Part shown: positions 12,080 through 24,719 of the stretch, one piece after another
Layout of the letters: each line of letters starts with the position of its first letter
Numbering within the stretch: position 1 is the first letter of the stretch
DNA from: Isoperla grammatica
Lineage: Eukaryota > Arthropoda > Insecta > Plecoptera > Perlodidae
Assembly (NCBI GenBank): GCA_945910005.1
Contig: OX246740.1
Span: 48,772,853 to 48,836,852 of the forward strand
DNA: 64,000 bases
Reading direction: 5' to 3'
Position numbers and translations under genes: made by a program
Notes under the pieces: model-generated
The model's database searches: none
Seen by the model: the letters and a program-made list of their open reading frames with translations, nothing else
Told to the model about the DNA's origin: nothing

Positions 12080-12690
12080 GCAATTTACCAACTACTTTTC
12101 AAAGGTTTAGTATATGGAAAGGAAGTTGAGAGGCGAATTCTAAACCTATGTATATGCAAAAGTTTAAGATCGATTTTACCTTTTCGCCTGGCATCATATT
12201 GAATCTCACTTCTGAGCTTTAGAAAATATTCCTCGGATAAAATTGAATTTCAACAAAACATTTTTGTGGCCGCACGCGGTAAAAGATCGATCCAATATTC
12301 CCACGTTTTTCAGTGCGTCAGTTTGATTTATTAACCAAGATTTAATCTCATTTGAATACTATGCGAGTACTCTCTAGAGTATAAATACACGTATTATTTA
12401 TTTTATAAGTTATTGCTACCAACTGATGTAACAAAGTGAAAAGTGTTTTTTTTCCCCTAGAGGATGAAAAAGCGCTTCATCTTGAAGTGTTGCCTTGAGC
12501 GGGACAAAATGGCTGCCTAATGGGGTGTGTGGAGATAAAGTACCCTTCAGTCTAAAAACAATCTATGCAAAACTTTGCCCAACCGGAGAAGAATAAAACA
12601 ATTGACGGACACAATCAACTTATTATTAAAGGCTTTGTATCCACCTAACTTGTGGAAACCCCCATTTCTGTCTTTTACGATTGCAGTAAA
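12080..12690. other. Non-coding DNA, no feature recognised
   Basis: No coding segment or repeat family was identified. Confidence 0.45.
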
Positions 12691-12692
12691 AT

Positions 12693-12907
12693 GCTTTAAT
12701 TGTCACAACGTAAAATATCAATATGCAATCTTCTAGAGAATTCAATTTTTCGTTTTCTTAATTATGTGTTCTTGCTATAGATACCTTATCAATTAATTAA
12801 GAACATTTAAAAAACGTAAATATTTATTGGAAGAAAAAAACATTCATAAGAAAGAGCACTCAATGCTCTAGAAGATGGCAAATTTTTGTTTACGTTGTGA
12901 TAATTTC
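12693..12907. mobile_element. Foldback repeat, about 215 bp
   Basis: TTAATTGTCACAACGTAAA near the left end pairs with TTTACGTTGTGATAATTT at the right end. Further inside, CAATCTTCTAGAG pairs with CTCTAGAAGATGG. It resembles a decayed MITE; no target-site duplication was assigned. Confidence 0.6.
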
Positions 12908-12909
12908 AA

Positions 12910-13880
12910 ATCATTGAACAAAAATCTTAACAGTCACAAACCGGGGTTTCGCAGGGTCTCATATTGTGTACATCATATCTTATATTGTCTTACTCAGTTA
13001 CAAGAACTAATTTGGAGTGGGAGTGTGTGGAGATACAATACTATTTATAGTGTTATGTATAGTGTAAAATAACGGCTCCAGTCACCGTCTATACATGTTT
13101 GTATTAGACCATATGAATAATTATCGATACAACATGAACAGACACACACGCACACTTTGTATAAATTGAAGGTGAACAGAATAAAAAGGCCAGGGATAAT
13201 GATTGAAAAAAAAACTACCTAGAAACTTTTTTATTTATAAATTGATTGGGAAATCTGGATCCGTAAATATCCACAAACCAAAACAAGTTCAAGGGAAAAC
13301 AGCTAGTCCTCTTACTGTCAAGGTTTCCTACTGGGATTGCAATAAATGTTACCATTACCATCCAAGGCTATACAGTATTCGCTTGATGACACATTTTGCT
13401 ATATTATTAGACTTCTATCAGTCCACTTTTCTCCGTTTGAACTTTAAGTGAATCTAATTCGATGCTTTTGTGATGCATTTAACAACCGATACCTGCGAGT
13501 TAGTAAAAACAACCAAGGCCAACAACCAGATGGAATTAAGTGTCTAAATCAGGTAGTGCAAGCTGCGCGCATTTTCATCTAGAAAGTAGTTCATTATATG
13601 ACCATGTGGTGCTTATATTTGTATATGTTATTTATATCAAGGAAGTTATTACATCTAGATCCACAATCCCAGACATACCAGTGCTTAAATTTGGTTAACC
13701 AATCATATTTCGAGCATTCTGTGTTGTTTTAGTATCGACCACATTATTGTATGTTTGTTTTTGTTTTCTTGTGCGATAGTGGGCTTGGTGTTTGTGATGG
13801 TGATGCGATGATGACGATGACAATAACGATAACGATAACGATGTCGATGATGGCGTGATGATGAAAAGAACATCATCAAC
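12910..13880. other. Non-coding DNA, no feature recognised
   Basis: AT-rich with only short open frames. It ends in a GATGATGACGATG-rich lead-in to the trinucleotide array. Confidence 0.45.
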
Positions 13881-14070
<190 letters not shown>

Positions 14071-14609
14071 ACATCAATCTCAATTGGATGAACTATCATG
14101 TTTATAGTAAGCATCATTCACAGTCGGTTATAACTTAAGATTTAAGGAGTAAGTCGTAAGTCGTAAGTCGTGGTTCAATACTGCAATGTATATATTTCAA
14201 TGCAACTGGTCACAACCCGTCGTAGGGCGTAAGAGATAAGGCGTAAGAAGTTCATTTCTTACGCCTCATAACCGATTGTGAACTAAGGTGTAGCAACTTG
14301 GAAGGAATTCTCACCATCAGCAATTATGAAGCCTCATCTTGTTGTAATTGAATCACGATTGCTTTTAATTACATTTTCACACCGACCGACCAGTTAGCTA
14401 CCTCGTCGCGAGGCCCCAGGGGCCGTCGTGACAATTTGATTTACTTACTCTTGTCTTTCATCCACAACGGGTACTTGTTGTTGCTCAAACAGGTGATTAT
14501 TTCGTTTTGCAATGCGTTTATAATAAACTGATGGTTTTATTAACCTTAACATCACTATGCGGGTGGCCGCCACCTATGGTGATATCAAACATTATAAAGA
14601 TTATAAACA

Positions 14610-14631
14610 TTATATATATATATATATATAT
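14610..14631. repeat. (TA)n microsatellite
   Basis: About 22 bp of TA immediately before the 66-bp duplication at 14636. Confidence 0.9.
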
Positions 14632-14635
14632 CAGC

Positions 14636-14880
14636 CCGTCTGGGCCCGGGGAAGAATAGGCCCAGAGTGACTCTGCTAGTCGTAAGAGGCGACGAAAGGA
14701 GACCCGTCTCGGCCCGGAGTAGAATAGGCCCAGAGTGACTCTGCTAGTCGTAAGAGGCGACGGAAGGAGACCCTGTCCCTCCCCCCCCCCACTGTCCATT
14801 GAATATTTCTCCTCCCACTTGGCCCTGCCCTCCCTTGCTGGACTCCCTTATGACGACCCACGCGACGTACAATAGATCTG
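14636..14880. mobile_element. Retroelement-like fragment with internal 66-bp duplication
   Basis: Two adjacent copies of a 66-bp unit begin CCCGTCTGGGCCCGG and CCCGTCTCGGCCCGG. Both contain AGAATAGGCCCAGAG and CTAGTCGTAAGAGGCGACG. A C-rich tail and unique sequence follow. The GTCGTAAGAGGCGAC block also occurs at 9350 and 15150. Confidence 0.5.
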
Positions 14881-15094
14881 ATTCGGATGTGGCTTTATTC
14901 TTCATCGTCATCTTTCTCATCTTCATTATCACCCGCTCATCGTCTCGATTAGCCATTGTTGCAAAAATATGAGAAGTTACGCCCCATTAATCAATCAATC
15001 AATCCTCATAAACATTATAAAATAAACAACGTTTTATAATCTTTGGTGATAAATGTTTCTGCAAAACGCCTATTATGTTTCATATAAATTGGAT

Positions 15095-15205
15095 TTTTTT
15101 ACGAGGTACTCGACAGCTAAGTCATGAGACGTCGGCCTTTTAGTCACCTCTTACGACAGGCATAGCTACCCTCGATTAATTCTATTTCCTTGACCCAGAA
15201 TGGGA
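15095..15205 (-). mobile_element. GTCGTAAGAGG-type repeat fragment, minus strand
   Basis: On the minus strand it reads GGGTAGCTATGCCTGTCGTA then AGAGGTGACTAAAAGGCC. This conserved block resembles those at 9350 and 14679 and is typical of arthropod non-LTR element fragments; the exact family is not assigned. Confidence 0.45.
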
Positions 15206-15684
15206 GATTTGTTTGATAATATATTATTTTTAACTTTAATTCATGTGTTTTTAATTCTAAACACAGTTTTCATATATATAAAAAAAATGGCAGACAGTAT
15301 TTATTCGTTTTTAGAAACTATATGCACCATTTTTAGATACATATTCACAGTCGACGCCGCAAACAGCAAACAACATAATATTTTGATTTATATCGGGGAC
15401 AAGTTTCTTAACACATTTTAAATCAATTTTCCAAAGGCTATGTGAAAATAAATACGGGCAGAAACGAATAATAAATCAAGAATCGTTTCAAACCAATCAT
15501 TATGATTAACCCAATTTAATGATGTGAATAAACGGACGCATTTAAATGCAGTTTATCGTGAAAGTTGAAGATAATTGTCTAAAAATACGACACGAAGGTC
15601 ACACGAGTGCAGTTTCGTATGATGACGCACATGAAAGCAAGGAAGCTAACTAAATGCTATCTCGCACCGATCAAAACCGCTTAA

Positions 15685-16418
15685 CCCTTTCGTAGGCGGT
15701 GGGAAGATTTCTTCCCACCCATTATAAGTTCGCTTCTGGGCGTTGGGAAGATAATTTCCCAGTTTCGGATCGTGCTGCCACCTAGCGGAGCGCGTGGAAA
15801 TCACTTAAAAAAATTGGTACATGTCTTTAGGCCGATAACTGCAGTTCGTATAGCGTTTTGGCTTGACAGCTGACTGTGTTTTGTGACAACAACAAAAATT
15901 CTGAAGAATAAGTGCGTCAAGTGAACACCCGAGGTGGATTTCTCCAAGCGAGATGTAAATATATCAAATAAAAGTATTCTAGAATATGATTAGTGACATT
16001 TCCAAACTCATTTATCACATAATGTACAAAGGTGTACTTTGTTACAAAGTTGGGTAATATTTCACCCAGTGCCCATGCCTGATACCTAACATTTGTAGGT
16101 TATGTATCTAAAATATGTAAATTTGTGCTTGGAACTCGTATACTGTAACTAATTACTTTTGTATGATTGTTTTAGGGGTGGACGGAACTTTATACGTGAT
16201 AATATCAGGAAAAATCAGTGCAGTTAGTGAAAATGTGACTTTTTAAAAACACTATCCAGTGGGCAGTGGGAAGAAAAATACCCACCTCATTATTGTTTAT
16301 TATATGCATTGTTTTTTTTTTTTTTTTTTGGAAATATTATGTTTTAAATAATATTACAACTTCAAACAGCTATGTAAACTTATATTTTGTAGTACAAATA
16401 AAATTGCCCATGAAAGGG
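15685..16418. mobile_element. piggyBac-like non-autonomous element
   Basis: TTAA (15681-15684) precedes CCCTTTCGTAGGCGGTGGG. The right end, read inward, is CCCTTTCATGGGC, giving short terminal inverted repeats of the piggyBac type (CCCTTT). Sub-terminal GTGGGAAGA / TTCCCACC motifs recur near both ends (15699-15763 and 16258-16287). The right flank is TTGG instead of TTAA, a one-site decay or wrong boundary. No transposase frame is present. Confidence 0.65.
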
Positions 16419-16479
16419 TTGGGTAAGAGTCACTTCGTAAACGTAATTACGTGCTATAAATATTCATTACAAAATTAAA

Positions 16480-17770
16480 ACTGGGAATTATAAGAAATAT
16501 ATTTACGGATATTGGATGGACATACAAGTACTATTAGATTTCCCATCTTTTATAAGATTTTTCGATGTATTAAAATTAATAATTTGCGATAAACAATACA
16601 AAGTTTATTGTTTCGATGATCAATGCAAATGTATACAACATTATGCCCATCGTTGGTAAGATCCAAAAGGAACACCACTTAAATATTTTTTAATGAGAAA
16701 TATCTATCAATTAGTTGAATTAGACACAATACAAATATTTCATAATAATATTTGGGCTTTACGTATCATATTTTAGCAACTTATCCACACAATTGCTCAC
16801 TATCTCTGCCCTACCTTCTCCTCTTCATGAATACAAACATTAAAACCCTTCATTAATAATTTACACGTACAAAAATAAATACCACTAAAATAATTTACTA
16901 AGCATTTAAATATCGATACAAAAACCTCACAAAATTTTAAAATTATACAAATCTATTTTCCTAGCTAATCTAAACCTTGATTTACAAGTTTTGTAAATGC
17001 GCCAGTTATAATGAAACCCCAACATGTAATTATATATTTTTTTTAAGTATGTGCAAGAGAATTAAAACTTCCAGTATTCAGTCCCGTAACCGACATGTTT
17101 TAAAATAAATAAGCTTTGCGTATCCAGTAAAGAACCCTCGGACTATGTCAAGGTTAAATGAGACGGTAAACAAGCATTTACTTGCACGCATGGAGGTGCA
17201 TAATAATAGGAAATTAAAATACTTCAGGATTGAAATTGTGAATATATTATTCCCGCAATGATTTCACCTTCCTTAATTCGCTGTGAGCATCGTAGGTAAC
17301 TCTACAACGTAACGCATACGTTGACTGAATCTAAACTTTTCCGTACGACACGTTAATAATTTTAGCCAATCACAGAGCGCCCCTGAGTCCCGCTCATTTA
17401 CCTCTGTTGTATATACTTTACCACTAGCTAGACTTTACTATACGTGATAAAATAACTTCTTAAATGTACCGGTACAGTAATAATTACCAGTTTATAAAAA
17501 GAAACGACAGGTGATTTCTTAAGTGGTTGTGAACAGCTCTATGATTTTCCCGTACGTCACATAGTTTTTAACGACGCTTTATTCTCTATCAAGTAATACA
17601 AGAATGACAAAATCGTTTTTAGTTGATATTGAAATATCAAGGACACAGTAATTAATTATGCTGCAGGAAATATGAACGTAAAACGAATATAAGAACAGTG
17701 TTAATTAAAATTATTCTAATGGCAAAATGATCAGCATTCCAATGTGTGCATTTATGTATCGTATGGGCGC
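16480..17770. other. AT-rich DNA without a recognisable gene
   Basis: No coding segments or familiar repeats were seen. Confidence 0.45.
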
Positions 17771-17774
17771 CCAA

Positions 17775-18530
17775 TTAAGCGAGCGAAGCGAGCGTCTCCA
17801 CCAGACTCTTATGGCACTTCGTTCTGTTTTTTTTTTTTGTTTTTTTTATGTCTGTCGATAGCGGTCGAACGGAATGTCCGATCAACTTGAAATTTGGACC
17901 ATTTACAAGCCTTGATGTGGATTGAAGGTGTGTAGTTTTGAGGCAAAATCGTTTGAAAAGTTACAAATAGTTACTGCAAAATATTTTTCTGAAACAAAAT
18001 AGCGGCAAAATGTGAGATAGCCACATTTTTTTACAGATTTTTACGGTCACGAATATGTTAATCTAATGGCAATCTGATAATAAGTATTGGCAAAGTTACA
18101 CGAAAGTTACTAGAAAATATTTTTCTAAAACGCAGTAACGGCAAAATGTGAGGTGGCTATCTTATGGTAAATTTTTGTCCGGTCACAAATATACTAATGT
18201 AAACGCGATCCGATACGTATTAGAGGCAGAAATAACATTTCTATTGCTGTCAATAAGAAGTGTTAGTACCGGTGGCGGACTGCGGCGAAAACACTTGACA
18301 GAATGACAACGAAAATTCTTAGCAACTGTGCGTTGCTAAGATTTTTTTTTTTTGCATTCAACAATATCGGGAAGTATAATAGCTATGGAAATTAGAAACA
18401 TTTTTGTAATGCGCATTCTTGAATTGTTGTAATTGTTGTTTTTATTAGCTTTGAGATTTTTTTGCCAGAACGTTCGTAGATATGGACGCGCTCGCTTATC
18501 AACGCGTCCAACAGAGCGTTTTCTTAGTTA
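17775..18530. mobile_element. GCGAGCG-repeat family, copy B
   Basis: It begins TTAAGCGAGCGAAGCGAGCG and ends GACGCGCTCGCTTATCAACG, so the termini are complementary. It shares GGTCGAACGGAATGTCCG, CTTGATGTGGATTGAAGG and AACGCGTCCAACAGAGCGTT with copy A at 8290. The internal AAAATGTGAGATAGCCAC segment is repeated in diverged form about 130 bp downstream. Confidence 0.65.
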
Positions 18531-18539
18531 AGCTGAATT

Positions 18540-20780
18540 ATTTGTACTTGCTTCGGGCATGGTGGGAGCTGCAATGTTTTATTTCTTGTCTCTCAACAAG
18601 GTCATAATGACAATCAAATTGATTGTTGAATCGAACAATGACAATGACAATCGAATTAATAGCACTTTCCACTTTCTATCGGTCTGTTAATTACCTTCAG
18701 CAACATACGGCTTTGATTGATTAATGTTTCAATTTTTCAACATGCATTGTATATGGTATAGCTGTATAACTACACCCCTTCTCAACTAACTGTTTGTATA
18801 GATTTGTGATGAATTATTTTCAAAAAGGTTTAATGGAATCAATTTGACGTTTTGGTACAAATAAATTATATTTAACGATTAGGAAAAAAATAAAAATGAG
18901 AAATAATACTTTGGATGGTCTTGCATAAAAAGTTTGTTCTGTGTCCCATCATACTTTTGACACATTTTAGATTTTTGTGAATGGAAAGTAATGTGACATT
19001 CTATTTATGTTAGAATCTGAAATCTTGTAGGTCATAGGACGTCTGGGGATGACTGGAGGAAAGGGACAAGTAGGAGAATTAAAATGTATAGGAGTTATAA
19101 TAAATACAGGAAAGAGAAATGGGAGGAGGACCTCATTTCGTCACTTTCCTCTTAAAATTCTACCCCGTACGCACACGGGCATTTTCCTCCGTACATAATT
19201 TACCGAAGCTAATTCTTTTCGACCTCTTTGATTTTGAGTAATTTCACAATATTTCCAATGAAACAGCCACAAGCGTCGGCACACGTCTTCAAAGGCTCGA
19301 CATGTTTACTGATCACTGACCTGGTATGTCTGTCTACCAAGGCGTTTGGCCACAACGCTTTGTTGCTGTCAATTAGACTCTATCTTGCATGGAAGTGATT
19401 AGAGTTTCAAATGTAAATACCTTTTTGTACATGATTAAAACTGATCGTTATGTGTAGCGAATTACTTATTTCCCGCACGAGGAAGTTGTCAAAAGGTTAT
19501 GCTGGCAAAGCAGAGAGTGTATAGTAGCAACAGGTCTTCGCTACAAGGTGTCTGTATGTGTGAAGACGAGACAGTTGAAGTGAAAATCAACGGATTTTCG
19601 AGTGTTAAAACTCCACAATCAATACAAATAATGAATTGTAAATAATTACACATGTCTTGTACAATTTAACGCTGAATACCACTAAAAAAATTAATTTAAT
19701 CATTGCGGTTTAAAGGGGTATTGCAAAACTAGCAATCGTAACAATAACTGTCTTTGAAAGTTTTAAAATTCATTGTTGCATGTGCTGATACTAAACCAAA
19801 TCCCGGGTATGATTTTCTTGAAGCGTTTTTTAAGAGATCAATAAAATGTATTTTATTTTGCGTAGCTACCAAAATACCCATTTCCGTTATCGATAAATCG
19901 TCTGTTCGTTCGTACTTCGTCTGTACAGTTTGCTAACAACTAACAAGGATGTTTTAGATGTTCTGTGTAGGTAGCTGGAATGTTGTACATCGTTATCCTA
20001 ATCGTGTTCGCTGCAGTTTATACGTTTGCAAATTGATCGTAATCAATTAAGCCGTCACCCTGTTTTACACACTTGAAAACCAGTTCAGCGGCAAAGAGTA
20101 TAAGATTAATATTATCCATAAAGGCCGTTTTACTTACAAATACGCGAGTATTGTACTAGTTTACCTAATGGCTCGGCCTGCGCAAAACATAATTTCTTAC
20201 TCTGAAACAAATGCTTTAAAACTGTCAAAAGGAATTGAAAATGATCTCATTTCCTAGAAAATCTTATAATGCTCCATTTTTTGAGTTCGGAAGGTTATAA
20301 AACAAGCTTTTACACATGTATCCATATAAAATAAGACATATATTTGCAAAACTATAAATCCTAGTTTTTTTTAATGTCATTTGTACAACGATAATGGAAT
20401 AATTTGTAAGAGAAAAGCTCACATTCTCTAATCACGAATGAATTTACATTATTTAAAAAAATGGCCGTACAGTTTGCACGATATAGAATAATTATACTTG
20501 AATTCACCTTAACTGTCGATGTGATTTCAATAGATCACGGTTAAAATATTCATTCCGTGCGTTTTTCCGAATGTTAATGTTCTTTGAGTAATACGATAGC
20601 ATTGAAATTTCTAAGTCCTCGTTGAATGTACAAAGCGAAAGGGAAAAATATTATTGTATCATAATAGACAGTGACAACAGAGAAGTAATGTTATCCTTCA
20701 ATTCAAAGGGACCGACACTACAATGTAAAACGTTCAGAACATATAAACAATGACATTATAGATATGTATTTATATATTGA
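18540..20780. other. Non-coding DNA, few features
   Basis: No exon-like segment was found. GACTGGAGGAAAGGGACAAG (19051) resembles GATTGGAGAAAAGGGACAAG at 24807, marking an unidentified dispersed repeat. Confidence 0.45.
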
Positions 20781-20786
20781 TATACC

Positions 20787-21168
20787 CAGGGCTCGAATTT
20801 TAAATTATTTAGCACTTGCACATCGGGCGAGTGGGGTTTGTATTTTACTGGTCCGAAAAGAAAAACACTAGTCCTACCAATTCCAACCTTCTAATCTGTA
20901 TCAGCATCCCACTTTATAACTTGACACCACGGTTGTCAAGTTGAAGAACACTGTTTTGAACCTAGTTGCTGAAACTACTGGGAAGAATTATTGATATCAA
21001 GAACACCGTCTGTATTTAGTAGCTTGTGGTAACGAGGTATCGCATTTTTAAGGATTTATGTTTGTTTAACAAAAGTCGCCCATCGGGCGAGTGAACTGAA
21101 TACTTGGCTCGCCCGAGTAACAATGAACTCGCCTCGGGCGACCGGTCAAGTGTTAAATTCGAGCCCTG
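20787..21168. mobile_element. hAT-like non-autonomous transposon
   Basis: Terminal inverted repeats CAGGGCTCGAATTTTAA and TTAAATTCGAGCCCTG bound 382 bp without coding capacity. The flanks GATATACC (20779-20786) and GATATAAC (21169-21176) form an 8-bp target duplication with one mismatch, which is diagnostic of hAT insertion. Internal ATCGGGCGAGTG motifs occur twice (20822 and 21083). Confidence 0.85.
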
Positions 21169-22174
21169 GATATAACTAAGTTTAATAAGCTAGTACAAAC
21201 ATAAAAATTGTTATCATAACATATATAAAATGCGACATTACCAGAGGGAAACTACAAAAAACGCAATTGTCCGTTTTTAAACAGCAAAAACAAATTTTTA
21301 CACATCTCTAGCTATAGCAAACACAACTACTACAACAACAATTATAACATAATATGAAAGCCGTGGAATGGAATGCGGGTTAAGGTAAGACGCTTACACT
21401 TACGGTGTGCTGCAATGTAAAGCCTTTGCACAACTACGACATAACATAAGCAACTTAAAAACCCTGTCATGATTGACGCTACGTTAGTATTGTACTGACA
21501 TATCAATGTAAGTAATCTGGTTTGCTTCCAAGTCCGTCTGGTGGTGGTATGAATAACAAAATCATGATATTAGCATCAATCTGTTACCTCGTCGAAATAT
21601 GCCAATATCTTTGTATTTATAAGAATTCAACTTTCACTGAGGTCATCATAACATTTTTCTAGTTTGTACAAAAGCAGCGACGTCGGCATATGAGGGAAAG
21701 AGAACACTCCCCCCCCCCCCCCCTCCACATCCCCCTTTTGGGTTTTCAATTCATAACTAAATACAACATTCTTATAAAATATCCGGTTGAATTTATTCAG
21801 ATTCTTTCTTAAAATAATAACAACCTTTATTGGTTTCTGCAGCCATAGCTGTTGCCGTAAGACACAGAATAACAAACAATTGATATCAAAACGAAAATAG
21901 AAACAAATTACACTTATACACAAAACTACTTACTTACTTCTTTGAAAAGATAACACAAAAGTTATTGATATGACGGTTATGATATTTTGCTTAACGTATT
22001 ATCGAGTGGAATATAACGATTTCGATTTTTCCTTGAACATCAGCAATGGCTCTCACAATAGGCAACACGCGTACGATTTTTTTTGTTAAACCAAACACTT
22101 AGTTTAATAGTATCAGATACAAAAAGTATTTTAATGCAAGTCCCAAGTAAAAAAGAAATTTTTAAATAGGTTTA

Positions 22175-22343
22175 AGGTGTATTCACAATCTTTACTAGTA
22201 CTATGGTTTAATGATTAAGACTAAGACAAACCTTAGTCACAGCCAATCAGAGCGCAGTATTCTCCCTCCCAGCCAATGAAAGAAGCCTGTGGCTTAGTCT
22301 TAATCATTAAACCATAGTACTAGTAAAGATTGTGAATGCACCT
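22175..22343. mobile_element. PIF/Harbinger-like MITE
   Basis: 169-bp element with about 50-bp terminal inverted repeats beginning AGGTGTATTCACAATC (left) and AGGTGCATTCACAATC (right, inverted). It is flanked by TTA on both sides (22172-22174 and 22344-22346), matching the 3-bp TWA target of PIF/Harbinger elements. The loop contains a degenerate pair of AGCCAAT motifs. Confidence 0.8.
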
Positions 22344-22432
22344 TTAATGTGGTCGCATTTATTGAAGTTTAAACTCAGGGATCTGAAACGCGTACCGGTG
22401 GCTGTGACGAAATGATTCTGTAGACGTGGCGT

Positions 22433-22527
22433 CAGGGTCTACTTGATCTCCGCCTGGCGGAGGCTCGTCGAACTCCCAAGTTGGGAGTTCGACGAGCCTC
22501 CGCCAGGCGGAGATCAAGTAGACCTTG
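22433..22527. mobile_element. Near-perfect 95-bp palindrome, hairpin family copy 4
   Basis: Arms of about 47 bp pair with a single mismatch around a 1-nt centre (22480). The arms contain GTCTACTTGATCTCCGCCTG and TTGGGAGTTCGACGAGCC; the latter is also in copy 1 at 2900. GTGGCGT flanks both sides (22425-22431 and 22529-22535). Confidence 0.8.
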
Positions 22528-23476
22528 CGTGGCGTAACAGACCAATCGCTGAGGCGGTGAGCGTACACAGTACAAAACCATGACGTCAAATCCACTCTAC
22601 ATGGCGGCGGCTCGTTTTTCGCGCCCTTTTATTTATCGTTACTAAACCAATTATTTTGAGACATAGACTGATCCGTTTTTCAAAATACAAAGATACAAAA
22701 TTATTAAATGATAGAAAAGGTATTTAAAAATCGATTAAAATTTTCATACGCGTGTTCCCTATTGAACAATAGTTTATGTTTATCAAAGAACTACTAACCA
22801 AACATCTAAAAAACCGTGACATGATTTTAGTTCATTTAAAAAAAAAACATTTATAAAAAATTATACAAAATTTAATAGCCATGCAATCGAGATAGAATAA
22901 ATTGTTATAATTCCTTTTAGTTTGGAAATGGAACACACAAAAAACATAAAATTATAAGCCCTTGCCCCCCGACCGAAAGGAAAACATATTAAATTTCCAT
23001 TTCGAACGATCATAATAATAATAACAAATTGCTTACCAGCACGTATAGTATACTCCTCCAAAAAGCACCATTGCACTCAATTACGCATCTCGCCACTAAT
23101 ATTTAACATCGTTTCTTAAAACAATCAATCATTTCAGTGGCTCAAGTTCCGTCATAATCCACCCAGCTTCGTCGCTGACAATGAATTGGCGCGGCTATGT
23201 GTGAAGCAAATATTCGAGGTCGTAATTTCACTGGAATGATGGCTGTGACGGTGAAAGAATCAAACAAAAACAAAAACTGCGGGAGGGCGTGTGTGGCGTG
23301 GTGTGGTGAGATAACTAGGTAACCTTGAGGTCACTTGTTGCACAGGCCAGACAAGAGGAGGCCCACCCGGAAATGTCTACGATGACGCCCATCACTCACA
23401 TGCAACGAGGGTAATCGTAACGGTAATTATAAATAAAAATAAATGAATTCATATTTGGAGTCTACCTACTCGGTAA

Positions 23477-24237
23477 AGGCGGATTCACAATTGAAATAAG
23501 AGTTGAAATAGTGAAATAGCAGTAAGGTTTAAGCGAAATGGAACATGCAATAACAATGCTATGGTTCACAACTGTCACAGTGATTGAAATAGTCATAAGA
23601 AATGATTCAATTCCATTTCTTATTTCAACTTCTTATGACGAACCAATCAGAGCTCGAGAAGAGAAGGCCTACTCCAGTCGAACCGGATATGGTCGTTGTT
23701 GTTGTTGTTGATGTTGGTGTTGTTGTTGTTGTTGTTGTTAATGTCGTCGTCGTAGGCTTCTTGCAAGCTTGCTTTACAACAATGAAACAAATGAAATGAA
23801 TCGATGTACAAACATCAAGCTGTCAAACAATAGAATATTCTGATTTTGAAAACAAATCTTCAAAACAAACAAGAAACATACAAAACTTTCACCACGTGGT
23901 TGCCCATCATTAATCGTTTTAACTGGTGAGCAGTTACTATCGCCATACCTCGTTTTCTTCATAATGTTGCAATTTTATTATTTTGACAGCTCGTTGTTTG
24001 TCGGTGCTGGCGCTGCGTGTGGAAAAAAGTCGCAGTGCAAAACCCCATTTGGCCACGGCCTGCGATAGGTTTGGAGTAGGCCGTGATTATGGCGTCAGAT
24101 CCGGTCGAAAAGTGCTCGATTGAAACGCTCTCCTATGTTGAAATAAGGTACTACGGGTCTGTTGTGAACCAGTTCGTTGTTATTTCACTATTTCACGGAT
24201 TCTTATTTCAACCCTTATTTCAATTGTGGTTCGGCCT
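23477..24237. mobile_element. PIF/Harbinger-like element, 761 bp, non-autonomous
   Basis: The left end AGGCGGATTCACAATTGAAA and the right end (inverted) AGGCCGAACCACAATTGAAA are flanked by TAA on both sides (23474-23476 and 24238-24240), a TWA target duplication. The ends resemble those of the MITE at 22175. No transposase frame is present. A (GTT)n stretch (23695-23740) and a segment homologous to the MITE at 61867 lie inside. Confidence 0.75.
23780..24000 (+). mobile_element. Nested segment related to the MITE at 61867
   Basis: AACAATGAAACAAATGAA, CATACAAAACTTTCAC, GAGCAGTTACTAT and TTTTATTATTTTGACAG occur in the same order at 61890-62105. The segment lies inside the 761-bp element, so either it was inserted there or the two families share an internal module. 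Confidence 0.65.
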
Positions 24238-24280
24238 TAACAAGACTGATTTTCAGTGAGGGGGCTTTAATTTAAAGCGA

Positions 24281-24435
24281 CTTAGCCCCCGTATTACAAC
24301 GCCCGGCTAAATATTCAGACCACCGCTAACTTGTTTTCTTCATGGCAACCGCCAATCAGAAGCGTGGTTTCAAAGGAGAAAACAAGTTAGCGGTGGTCTG
24401 AATATTTAGCCGGGCGTTTTAATACCGGGCCTAAG
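24281..24435. mobile_element. Foldback MITE, 155 bp
   Basis: Long inverted repeats: CTTAGCCCCCGTATTACAAC and the inverted right end CTTAGGCCCGGTATTAAAAC, then near-identical inner arms (CGCCCGGCTAAATATTCAGA and complement). The loop is about 40 bp. Confidence 0.8.
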
Positions 24436-24599
24436 CCAACCCTGTAGGCTCCGAACACCGTCGACCAGTGAGTGATAACCAATCAAAGAGCGATATTTTA
24501 AATATGAAATATGTGAATCGGTCATTGGACAGTGCGAGCATGGACTTAAAATAGTAACTTAGTTGTAAGTTCGTGGTGCGAGCACATGCAGACAAATGC

Positions 24600-24715
24600 C
24601 AGAATAAAAAAAGCCGACTAAGGTTTAGCTCTGAAGATGGGCAGTTTAACTTGCCCGAAACGTCAGCGTTTTAGCTACAATCGACGCTCCTACACCTCGA
24701 AAGCTAAGTTTAATA
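24600..24715 (+). mobile_element. Penelope-like element terminal fragment (tentative)
   Basis: Contains CTCTGAAGATGGGCAG, TTTAACTTGCCC and CGAAACGTCAGCG. A short stem (GGGCA/TGCCC) separates CTGAAGA from GAAAC. CGAAACGTC-type motifs are common in termini of Penelope-like elements. No reverse transcriptase is present. Confidence 0.4.
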
Positions 24716-24719
24716 ATTG

